A stretch of DNA of 64,000 nt from Agriotes lineatus (lineage: Eukaryota; Arthropoda; Insecta; Coleoptera; Elateridae), in NCBI GenBank assembly GCA_940337035.1, contig OW679202.1, forward strand, positions 45,773,763 through 45,837,762, written 5' to 3'. Below are positions 31,963 through 41,560 of this stretch, piece after piece (positions within the stretch are counted from its first letter, which is position 1; each line of letters starts with the position of its first letter). The notes under the pieces are model-generated. The model ran no database searches. It was given only the letters and a program-made list of their open reading frames with translations, and was not told the DNA's origin. The position numbers and the translations under genes were made by a program.

Positions 31963-34420
31963 GCGCGAAAATTTGAATAATTACCTGACGCATTTCTCAC
32001 AGTAATTTCACTTTTAAAACATGCAAATACGCTGTCACCACGAGCGATATTTTGTGTCATTTGTCAAATCAAGGATTTTTTTTTGATCTACCAAGAACCG
32101 CGCATTCGAACTACTGAGTTTACGAATAAAATAAATTCCGTTTATGAATCCAACCCAATGAGATTTGAGTTGCATGCTTGCCTTGTAGTTAGCCAAATCA
32201 GTTTTGCAGATTAGATAAAATATAAAAGGGGCATACATCCATTTATTTGTGTAATCATCAATTACATTTCGCTTTTCACCAGCCACAATTTAACTTATTG
32301 AATTTTATTGAAAATTCACAAACGAGTAATCATAACATTTATTGGCCTAAAACGTGGAGTGTATAGACCCATTTTATTACATTTACTGGCTCGCAACGTG
32401 GAGCTTATAGGCCCATTTTATCACAATATAGAGGAAATTTCTAAAAAATCATCTTCAACGTTTACGCCGCAAATATTTCGTTGTATCGGGGTTTACCGCT
32501 GTTCATTATATCGCAATCCAATATTAAATTTTGTGTTTAAAACTGCCGTTCAATATGTTGCCATTTAGAAAAGTTAAAATAGTCGAAATTAATGCAGAGT
32601 TCGAAAATTGAGTTTTAAAACATCGCACTCTCCAATTAACAGATAATTTCAATAAAACTGTGGTTAAAGCTGCCAGTTGGCTTTAATTAGTACAACTATA
32701 ATATGTCCTGATATAATACAAAATCAGTATTTCAAGCAAAATATGATCGGAAACATAATGCTAGTTTCAATTTAAATTGGTAGGTATCGTACATTACGTA
32801 CATAATGGTATATATCTATATGTGATGTAGCACGCACTGATATCTATTTTCGTTTGTATATAAAAATATCCACCGAATTGAATTTATTTAAAAACGATAT
32901 CATATATCAAACCAGCTCTTACGTATTAAACAATTTATTGGCGTGTGCGATATAGGTGCTACACATAGAATCGTAATTTTTGTTTTTCCAGGGTTAAACA
33001 ATAGAATCAGATGAACTCCCAACTCAAGCAGTTGTGAACTCGTTGCTTTCCAAATGTCTAATATTTTGAAACATTGGTAGTCTCCCATTTCCTTACGCTA
33101 ACAAGTTTTCGTGGTAAGAAATAATAGAGTATTCTTACAATGAAAAGTTACTCGGAAATCTCCCACCTACTTTCAACATTTTCTCAACTTCGATTAGTAT
33201 AGATGCTACAAAATTAGGGATAAATTAACCAAGCGATGTTAATAAATGGCATCGATTAAATTGAAACGATCTGAACAAGATATAGATTTCAGCACTTCCA
33301 CGAAACAGATGCTATCAGCCTAATGTATTTCGCACATGTGATCTTCTCATAAACCAAAACATCGAATTTTGTTGGGAGAGCTGTAAACAAGGTGGTTAAG
33401 CTGGAGATAGAATAGTGTGAATCAAAGGAGAAGTTCAAACGAAAAAACCTTTGTAATGACCACTCCAGAAAGAAGGAATCCGTTTGTATGTTGTGTCTGT
33501 GTCTGTAGGTTTCCTAGACAGCTGCGATAATCTCACTATGTGTATAAATGCAAAAATATGACGATCCGTCCTCGTTGCCAAATATATATGAATCCATGTT
33601 ACCCGGCAACAAGCAAATTTGCAAATTTCTGCAGAATAACCCTCCATTTTTCACGTATATAAGTATGGAAGTCTCGCTTTTCGTCTATTCTTGTCAAATT
33701 AAATACCCCAGCTATCGCATTACGCTTTGTCTCCGTACGTGCTAGGTTTTCAAAATTACAACAACCCCTGCCGTGGTTAACTTTTCTAACTACGCCGTCT
33801 CTTTTCATTATTTATGAACCCGTGTAGCGGCTCTAAAGAACTACGTGCTAAAGCCAGAACAATTGCTTTATCTATCACCGAGGGGTAAGTGAATTTTCTA
33901 GCGTTTATCTATCATGCAATTTGGAGCAGATACATGGCTACCGCGCTCCATCGCTCTTCCAGAAAATAAAGCAGAAAAAACGCGAGGCTTCCGTTTGCAA
34001 GACAAAGCCATCGAAGCTGTCAAACCCCGAAACCGCATGGCAGTTAAGTACAAACTGCTTAAGATATTAGTTAACCGCCGTTGTAAGGATACGGGGGATA
34101 AATTTGAAAATGTTTATCAGCCGCATTTGCCGCCCTATTTGGTTCTTGGATCTGGGAAATGTGATTAGATACGGTTTACAAACAGTATGTTCAAAATTTT
34201 ACTAGATTCACCTATCTGCTATTCATCAACTTATTTATTGTTTTTTCGCTTTATCACAACGATCTAATAGTAATAAATAATTGCAACCAAAATATGATAA
34301 CAACAACCAGGTATTATGGCTAGATATTTTAAACGGCGAGTGAAAATAAATAACATATTTAATAAACTTAGATCGTATGTTTGTTTGTATTTTTATGAAA
34401 ATAAATTCTCTTTATCTTTT
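31963..34420. other. unassigned AT-rich DNA
   Basis: No gene recognised. It holds a short tandem duplication at 32335-32430 and small chance frames (60-86 codons). The 84-codon plus frame at 33914-34168 is basic (KAEKTRGFRLQDKAIEAVKP) but matches nothing I know. Confidence 0.4.
32335..32430. repeat. tandem duplication, ~46-bp period, two copies
   Basis: ATTTATTGGCCTAAAACGTG... is followed about 46 bases later by ATTTACTGGCTCGCAACGTG..., and both run on to a GGAG-TATAG-CCCATTTTAT block. About 80 percent of positions match by eye. It is a local duplication with no clear function. Confidence 0.7.
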
Positions 34421-34424
34421 TCTT

Positions 34425-34690
34425 CTCATTATTCTAGGCCAGTGGCCTGTCTTAACCACAAAGTGGTCCTGTGAGCCCTCTTTACCCTTAGGCCGGGTAG
34501 GTGGTTAGCCTTTCCCGTTGAAAGTGGGGAAGAGTTCCCTTGTTTAGGGGTTAACGGCTACCACAGATGTTAGCGTGGGAGCCGGGGAGCGTACGATATT
34601 TAAAATCTTACTAGTCTGCCGGGATTCGAACCCGGGCTGGCCGCCTGAGAGGCGAGCATTTGCTCGCAGGGCCATTCGCTCACCGGAATA
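34425..34690 (-). repeat. tRNA-derived SINE
   Basis: On the minus strand the head reads GGTGAGCGAATGGCCCTGC, then CGCCTCTCAGGCGG. A perfect T-arm follows, CCCGGGTTCGAATCCCGG (about 34617-34634), containing the B box GGTTCGAATCC. The acceptor stem does not close and the D-arm is irregular, so it is SINE rather than tRNA. CTCTCAG in the anticodon loop position hints at a tRNA-Glu-like origin. The body (CTCCCCGGCTCCC..., CTACCCGGCCTAAGGG) runs to an A/G-rich end near 34425. Confidence 0.7.
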
Positions 34691-35613
34691 AATTCGAGAA
34701 GATAAATATGCAATTTCGCTCCATAAGAGTATAAACGCTATTAATTCATAGAGCTGAATAATCCTTTCCAATAAATGAAAACGTTGTGACCACGCAAAAC
34801 TTCAAGTATTCAAACTATTTATATACATTCACGTGTGTGCATTATGTAAAAAAAACGTATTAGGACTTTCTTGATTTTTATAATCATTGCTAATATAAAT
34901 ACAAACTTTTAGTAATGCCTTAATTTATCGGACAATGATAAAAATGTTGGCTTTAGAAAACAAGGCACAACACTCGTCTATAATTTAAAAGGAGGTGTAA
35001 TAACGCATAAATGTCATAAAATAAAAGTGTCTAAGTAACTTTCTTCTTTTTCCTCTTGTTGTAGTAACCTTGAACTTAAATAAAACTTTACGGTTGCTAA
35101 CTGTCCGTTATTAAACGAGGGACACGACGAGAGCTACGCGTGGTTTATCAGAGAGTGCAAAGCGAACGCGAGAAGGTGTTAATAGCAAACTAGATAAACT
35201 AACGGATGCGCTTGTATCGAAAATGAGGAATCAAAATAAGGAAATAGCAAATTAAAAGTGGAAGTTGCATCATAGAATGGAATAATTGAGATGATGGGGA
35301 AGTAAATAGGAAAAATAGTTGAAAGTTATCATAAATAGAATTAAAAAATCAGACAACGACCTTAGCATGAACTAAAAGAAAAAATCGAACATTAATGGCA
35401 TAATGATGACTTTGAAGGGCAAATATGTATCGAAAATGAAACGCAGTGAAAATCCGACCAAAGAAAACCAAAAAAGTAAAAAAGAGCACAACGAATGACA
35501 AACGACTACATATACAAAACCACGAACAAGAAGCAGAAGACGTATAAGCGTAATCTATTATAGAGTACCGAAAATAACTGCAAATAAGCTGAAACAAATA
35601 GGGATGTAGGCGA
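34691..35613. other. AT-rich stretch, possibly 5' debris of the following LINE
   Basis: No firm feature. From about 35190 to 35600 the plus strand is A-rich with lysine/glutamine-rich text (ENQKSKKEHNE), as in linker or ORF1 regions of LINEs. The LINE RT text resumes after the hAT-like element at 37551, so this may be an upstream part of that copy. Confidence 0.3.
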
Positions 35614-35819
35614 CTGGTGAGTAGAGATGCCCGCGTAAGTGAGTATTCACTTACGTCACGCTTGCTTTAAACACTGACGTTCACGCAAGCTAACGCTCAA
35701 GTTCACTCACGCTCACGGCGTGACCCTCAACTCACGAACTAAAAACTATAAAATAAAATATGTTTTGCACGTGAAATAATTTACGTGATATGTTAAATCA
35801 GAATATTAGACACAAAAAG

Positions 35820-36182
35820 AAATAAATAAAAATTTACCACAATAGCTTAGAACAAGGGATAAATACTGTACTTGTATTAACGATAACATCATTTTACTTT
35901 GCGGTGTAGAGGCTGGTGCTTGCTCAACTTGCCCCTGATTCCGGATACAAAGTTGGAGCGCGCCTTTTGTGCTTGCGCAGCAACCATTGTGTGCTGTGTG
36001 TGTCATGGTGATGTGTTGACCATGTTACTCTATCTCTTAAGTCTGTGGTTCTGAGTAGATCACAGTTAATTTGGTGCCCAACTGTGAATGGTTTCACCTA
36101 GTCCGAGTCCCGGCCCCCACGGGATTCGAACCGAGAACTTGCGTAATGCAAGCCTAGCGTCTACCCAACTGCTCGTCACGGT
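35820..36182 (-). repeat. tRNA-derived SINE inside the hAT-like element
   Basis: On the minus strand an A-box region TGACGAGCAGTTGGGTAGAC (about 36157-36178) and a B box GGTTCGAATCCC (about 36121-36132) are correctly spaced, with a CTTGC...GCAAG anticodon-like stem between them. The body (ACCATTCACAGTTGGGCACC and so on) ends in a T-rich tail near 35820. The frames read on it are SINE sequence, not protein. The 3' limit is approximate. Confidence 0.65.
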
Positions 36183-36254
36183 TTTTCTGGAATAAATACT
36201 GATTTCTCGCAAAAACATTGTTTGCAACCGTTTTCAAAGAGATTACTTTTAATA

Positions 36255-37130
36255 CGAGGAGCGTTCAAATATGAATTCTAATTTGAATTGCGCACAAAAG
36301 GACAACGACATGCACAGAAGTTGTATACATTAATTAATGCTCGGTAACAAGTCCTAACTTCATTCTGTCGTTAAGTCGCCACCATTCATTTTTGTTCAAT
36401 TAGCAAGCATGAGTGAGGAGAGAGTGAATTCAAGCTTCCAACAACGCATTATTAGTAAATTTCTTACCAAAGAAGGTCTCAAACCATCAGAAAATTTTGT
36501 AAGAGTTAAAAGACAGTTTGGTGCGCACACACTATCAGACATAAGCGTTTATAAAAGGAGTAAAGCGTTTAAAGATGGCCGCAAACGTGTCGAGAATGAA
36601 CCGCATTCTCGGCGTCCAAAAACGTCGACAACAGAAGAGAATGCCGACAGACTAAAATGCACTTATTTGAAACTATCGTCGAATTACAGTGAAGGATATT
36701 CGTTCTGCATTAAATATCAGTAACGGTAGCTTAAAACGCTAGTTCTCTGTATGCTTCTTACAGGATAATGCTCGACCCCATTTTGCTATTCACACGCTAA
36801 CCACGATTCAAAAATTTAAATACACAATGCTGTCCTATTTATCATACATTTTGGACTTTGTTGCATCAGATTTTTATTTGGACCCCTAAAAGAGTTTCTA
36901 GAAGAAAAATACACCTTTGTAAAGAAGAAGTCATCGAAATTGTTCGGAAATGGGTGTGTCAGCCGCCAAAAGAATTTTTTTTGAGTGGAATGCAGAAACT
37001 TGCGGAAAGATGATACGAATTTATTCAAAGGGGGGGACTGAGTAGAAAAATGACATGACATTCATTAGAGTCGTTCTGTTTGTTTTTGAATAAATATTAA
37101 ATTATAATATTGATATTTGAACGCTCCTCG
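36255..37130 (+). mobile_element. mariner deletion derivative with TIRs
   Basis: Both ends carry the inverted repeat CGAGGAGCGTTCAAATAT (left at 36255; right, reverse complement, ending at 37130). TA precedes the left end and TC, probably a decayed TA, follows the right end. The 876-bp element keeps the beginning and end of a mariner transposase and lacks the middle, including the first catalytic aspartate, so it is non-autonomous. It sits in the hAT-like element and is therefore younger than it. Confidence 0.85.
36409..37040 (+). pseudogene. internally deleted mariner transposase
   Basis: The ATG frame at 36409 gives MSEERVNSSFQQRIISKFLT, KEGLKPSENF and KAFKDGRKRVENEPHSRRPK, the N-terminal helix-turn-helix region of mariner transposases. 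After about 36715 the middle is absent. The C-terminal part resumes with LQDNARPHFAIHTL (about 36757-36800, second catalytic aspartate present), ILDFVASDFYL (about 36845-36880, third motif) and PLKEFLEEKYTFVKKKSS. The full-length protein would be about 340 residues; roughly 100-130 central residues are missing. The ATG is the natural start for this family. Confidence 0.85.
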
Positions 37131-37550
37131 TCCTGTACTGATACGAGTACAAGAAGGTATATGTTGCTAGGTTTAAAAGTACTTTTACGTTCGAGAAACC
37201 AAAAGTTCTACTTGGTCGCCTATAGACGCAAACATGCGATTGACTAGAGAATCAACATTCACAACACAACACAAGTGCGAAGTTCCATCGCTCCAGGCTG
37301 CCCCACAGAAGTACAATGACTTCCCGCTGCAGCTCTAGATCCTCCACATGGGTGGGCAGCGGGGGAGCGGGACATCCGGCAGTCTTTGTTACTAAATATT
37401 TAACGTGAAATTAACGCGAATTGCGCCTTAAAAATTTTCACTCAAGTTCAGGGCCCGATTTTCAAATATTACTCATGTTCACGACAAGACCAGCTTTAAC
37501 CCAACGTGACCTGACTGTTTTTACATCACGCTTCCATCCCTACTAGTGAA

Positions 37551-38070
37551 GTATATAAAACTGAAGAAGAAATAACCATAAGATGGTTAGAGCACTAGAT
37601 ATAAGTATAGAAAGAAAAACTACTGATCTAGGTAACATAAACTCTGAACTAGAAAAACAGGTATTTAACATCAGCGCAGACGAGTTCAGCAAAGAAAAAA
37701 TAAAAGAGGAAAGGGGAGAGTAATAGTAAAACTAACCAAAAAAGGCGAACTATCCAAATACGAAAATCGTGGGCCAATCACACTAGTATACACTGCAAGT
37801 ATCATAATAATGAGGTATATGCTACCGATAATGAGAAATTCTATAGATAAAATTCTGATAAAAATGACTTTTAAAAATTGGACACTATTATAAATAAATG
37901 CTTAAAAATAATAGGTAATTTTCGGCCAGATATTAGGCTATGGCAGGTTACAAGCGAAGATAAAATTGAAATAACGATCAAACGAGTAAATGGAAATGGA
38001 TAGCCCATACATTGAGGAACTCAAATAACAAAATATCCCGGGAAGCATTAGACTATTGCAATGGTATGTA
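37551..38070 (+). pseudogene. LINE RT remnant (host of the hAT-like element)
   Basis: VKLTKKGELSKYENRGPITL (about 37728-37790) corresponds to the KLPKKGDLSxCxNWRGITLL fingers block. LLPIMRNSIDKIL follows. Near 37930-38050 the text WQVTSEDKIEITIKRV and a PGKH/EALDY-like block match the W..xTGxxxIExEIKRRKWxWIGHTLR C-terminus. The palm domain between them has been deleted. This clade differs from the GAAGAA-tailed LINEs in the window. Many frameshifts. Confidence 0.7.
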
Positions 38071-38079
38071 ATTTATGAA

Positions 38080-38815
38080 TTAATTTGTATTTTAGTTAGT
38101 TGTCAAAATCATTTTCCATATATGAAAACCTAAATCCTCTTTCATAAACGCCAAATTGACTCAAATTTCAAATTTCAAATAATAATGGTTGTGTACTTTT
38201 TATTGTTAAGGTTGCCTTTTTTATTTTTAATGTTGCTCTTTTTATTATTTATGCTAGTTCAATTATGAAATTAGGACATGAAGCCTTTTTTCAAGAGGGA
38301 CAATGCACTTAAATATGGCTTAATGACACCCTTTACCGAGATTAATTTTTGTGCTGTGTTTTGCTAGTAGGGCAGATTTCGTGATTGACAACTATGAATC
38401 TGACAATGAAGTTAACCTCACATATTAGCCACAAAATAAACAGCACTTGGCTATTCACATTTTTTAGCTTCTCAGGTAAATATTTCTCGTTTATGCGTTG
38501 ATACAATTAGTTACTTACATATGTGGCTTTCCAGACGGACTGGTATCTGATTTTCTAATTTATGTAAATGTCTTGGTCTTTTATGACGATCAACTTGGCA
38601 GTTAATGGAGCTACGAAACAGATACCTCAGAATTTACTACGGTCCTCAGTGGTTCCAACAAGACTCGCTGCCGATGGCTCTCTCCTACTCAAGTAAAGAT
38701 GAAAAACAATATTGCTTAGTTTTCATTTATAAATTATTGTATATTGCACAAATTACAATTATATAGGTTGCATTTTAGAAACTGCACCATATTCAAAGTT
38801 GAGAAATTATCAAAA
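38080..38815. other. unassigned stretch
   Basis: No recognised feature. It may contain the 5' part of the LINE that becomes readable from about 38820, but no endonuclease motif is visible. Confidence 0.35.
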
Positions 38816-39072
38816 TTAAATTGTATTGACAGTTACTGATGATTGGGTGGCTGTCACAGATATTAGTATAAGGCTAGTCGTAGTCCCCTTGGGCTTAAGT
38901 AAAATATTTAACAGTACCGACCATTGTCTTGTCACCTTAATTAAAAGTAACATAAAATATGGGCTATAATGTGTAAGGGTGTGGTGGATCCTCTAACTAT
39001 AAAAGTATTGGTAGGGATGTATAGCAGTTATCCATATTAGGGCCGTTGCTGTTTATCATGCTTTTTGCAATA

Positions 39073-39665
39073 GTATAAGTACCAGGTCCGGCAGAATGAA
39101 GTATCCATTTTCAAAGTTAATTCATTTCATAATATAATGAGATATAAATTCAGATCAAGCCGCCATGCTTTCACGATAAATGAAAATTTAAAACAGTTGT
39201 CAAAATGTTTGCGAAAAATGTCAGTTTAGCTGTGAATATGGAGCATTGGTCAAATATTCAACGTCCTTTTACGGTTGAAGTTTATTTTAGAAATAACAAT
39301 TCTGTTGTCACAACGCAGCGTTTATTTCGTCGTCACTTTCATTTAAATCCACGAGATCTAGTTCCTAGTCAAATAACAATTAAAAAGTGGGTACACAATT
39401 TTCGCAGTACTGCCTCATGTGCCAAAAAAAAACCAAAAGGAAGAACTCGTTCAGTACGCATACTTAAAATGCTGAAAGGGTAAGAGCAGCTTCAAGAGTG
39501 CCAGCAGCGAGAAGGAGGTCACTTGACTTATGTAATATTTAAAAAATAAAATTTCCGTGTTTCCTTAAGAACCTTTTGTTTGATTTTTTAATAAAAATTT
39601 AGACATTAACAAAAACAACTCAATTTAAGATGGATACTTTATTCTGCCGGACCTTGTACTTGCAA
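39073..39665 (+). mobile_element. Tc1-like non-autonomous element (DUF4817 type)
   Basis: Terminal inverted repeats of about 40 bp bracket the element: AGTACCAGGTCCGGCAGAAT on the left and AGTACAAGGTCCGGCAGAAT as the reverse complement of the right, both continuing AAGTATCCAT. TA lies on each side (39071-39072, 39666-39667). The 593-bp element contains only the first part of a transposase-like frame. It sits between motif B and the catalytic motif of a LINE RT, so it is younger than that copy. Confidence 0.8.
39205..39525 (+). pseudogene. DUF4817-type N-terminal domain of a Tc1-like transposase
   Basis: The ATG at 39205 opens a 92-codon frame. From MEHWSNIQRPFTVEVYFRNN through VVTTQRLFRRHFHL and VPSQITIKKWVHNFRSTASC to KKKPKGRTRSVR it follows the helix-turn-helix domain known as DUF4817 in insect Tc1/mariner-like proteins (W(S/T)xEQRAFAVExFFKNxxS...RNTILxWVxNFRxTGS). 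A frameshift near 39475 leads to NAERVRAASRVPARRRS, matching the next NVERVR block. The DDE domain is missing entirely. Confidence 0.8.
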
Positions 39666-40234
39666 TATGTATATGCATGCGTATAACACATAGCTGTAAC
39701 GTAGCTTTGACGATGAACAGTATCCGCAAGCGTTCTTGGACATAAATAATGACTTAAAGACAATTGCTGCAATTTCGAAACAATATTCCTTAGGAATTAA
39801 CCCATCCAAGTCTGTAGCCCTGTTGTTTGGCAACAAAAATACCTTATTAAAACTGGGATATAAAATAATCTTAACAAATGATACTGTGATACCCATTGCA
39901 GCTGATGCTCGAAATCTGGGATAAATTATGGACAATAGTTTTATGTATAATAAACAAATCTGTAATTACATTAAGCAAGTTTACATTGATAAAACTTATT
40001 TATCCACACAGATCGTATTTATTGCCTAAAATTAATTCCATGCTTTGTGAAACCTTAGTGCTATCGCATTTTTCTTATTGCTGTCAAGGTTACTGCCTCA
40101 ACATCACGGTTGATGCCGCTAGCAGAATTGAAAGGCTACGATCACATATCGCATAAACTTAAATAACCGAATTGGTTGAATATGCATAACAGATTAATTC
40201 TACAGGCTGCCTGTTCTTATCATGAAACCATTTT

Positions 40235-41210
40235 TCGCGGCGTTTAATTGTTTTCTCCATTTACCCAATTGTTTCTGTTTTAACTTGTATATTTAATTCA
40301 AGTAGTAATCAGTTCGCATTTCAAATTGTTAATTTCCCAGTTTCCTCCATTTGTATACCTGCCTGAATCCCCGCTCACTATCGGCCGAGTGCAGCGCTTT
40401 TGTTATCTTTTGTTTCCCAGCGTCTTGCCATTTGGCCTAAGCGCATTCTTCTTTTGGCAACTCGGCCTAGCGGCTCGCCGAGCGAGAAATCGTGTGCTTA
40501 ATTAAGCATTATATTTTGCTGAGAATAAATCAGCTTTCTTATAGTAGCCCTTGGAACAGGCGTTATTTTTCTCGACGATTACCCTACGAGGGATTATCTC
40601 GCCATTCTTCACCAGTGCTTCTGCGGTGGGCGAATGGAAGCAAGCTGTTCTCCACATTCCAATTCCGGCAGCTTAATTGACGGCGCCACGTGTAGCTAGT
40701 CGTCGACGTTGGAATTCCCGTGAATGGTAGCTCGCAGCTCATGCCGCTTTTCTATTATTCACCTAACGCCATAGGTTAGTGTGGTGAACATTATTTCTTT
40801 GCGACGCTAATTCGTGAAAAGTTACTCGCGCTATTAATATGTTAATATTTCCTTAAAATTCTTAATTACTATCATAACATTACATGTTTAAATTTATTGT
40901 AAAGGGCGCACTCACGCTTGGTGACCTAGGATTAAGGTTTTTTACTGACAGCGATGTGCACATCTCTCGTTATGTTTAATAAATTTTAGTCAACTGTTGT
41001 TGGTTTATTTCTTACGGAATCACTCTGATTCTAGGCGCCCTATTGGGTTTTGTAGCTGCTTGCAGGTTGCACCGCTGAGCTCCAAATCCACGACCTAAGA
41101 AGTTCCGAATAAAGCTAGCTCGGCCCACGCTAAAAAAATCAGTCGATCTGCATTCTGACGGTTTCATATTTTTTTAACCTAGCTAGATCGCAGGTTGGCT
41201 CTTTTATTTT
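40235..41210. other. ~0.97-kb insertion of unknown type in the LINE
   Basis: This stretch separates two homologous parts of the LINE C-terminus. It is more GC-rich than the LINE, with a GGCCTAGCGGCTCGCCGAGC segment (about 40463-40482) and an AATAAA (about 40524). CTTGGTGACCTAGG at about 40917 is faintly like a primer-binding site, which would fit an LTR fragment. Sequences resembling ATCATGAAACCATT flank it on both sides (about 10 of 14 positions), a possible decayed duplication. No coding frame is recognised. Confidence 0.35.
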
Positions 41211-41560
41211 GTGACAATCATAAAGTTATTACAGAGAAATGTTCTGTTTATTTGTACAACAAAATTTTCTATAGAACAAATGTTCATAATTTAAACTTTA
41301 AACATACATTTACCATTACTTCGCCACAATATCGCACCTCCCTGTTTGAAAATTATTTCTCTTATCAAATTACGAAGTTATATAATAACATCCCAAAAAA
41401 TATTAAAAATTATTCGTTTGTTTCGTTCAAAGCCCAATTGCATGTGCACTTACTGAACTGTTAGAATAGTTAGGCATCATCCGTATGTCAACTGTATATG
41501 TTAATTTGTCACAGAATTACTAGCCTTAGTTAATATTCGATTATTTATTAATATTATTAG

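Larger units (their letters stand above)
35622..37542. mobile_element. hAT-like element with nested insertions
   Basis: The left end starts TAGAGATGCCCGCGTAAGTG. The reverse complement of the right end starts TAGGGATGGAAGCGTGATGT, as in hAT terminal repeats. Flanking CTGGTGAG (35614-35621) and CTAGTGAA (37543-37550) match at 6 of 8 positions, the duplication length expected for hAT. Subterminal ACGCTCACG and CACGTG-type motifs recur near both ends. Inside lie a SINE (about 35820-36182) and a mariner derivative (36255-37130). Without these the hAT-like unit is roughly 0.7 kb, with no transposase recognised, so it is non-autonomous. Confidence 0.7.
38820..41560 (+). mobile_element. LINE copy broken by two insertions
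   Basis: RT motif A appears as LGLSKIFNSTDH (about 38889-38925; DLSKAFDSVDH in relatives, both aspartates changed) and motif B as LSILGPLLFIM (about 39029-39062). Then comes the DUF4817-type element (39073-39665). The catalytic region resumes as FDDEQYPQAFLDINNDLKTI (about 39705-39765), with YSLGINPSKSVALLFGNKNT. Further homology reaches LNMHNRLILQAACSYHETIF near 40230, is interrupted to about 41210, and ends with VYLYNKIFYRTNVHNLNFKH (41240-41300) to a stop at 41463. The family is the same as the copy at 58190-60404, judged by shared LNMHNR and YLxNKI...VHNLN blocks. Confidence 0.8.

Noticed and set aside
34600..34690. Functional tRNA gene on the minus strand
   Set aside because: The T-arm is perfect, but the acceptor stem does not close, the D-arm is irregular and the sequence continues into a SINE body.
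35806..36006. 66-codon minus frame with Cys-rich text
   Set aside because: It lies in the body of a tRNA-derived SINE.
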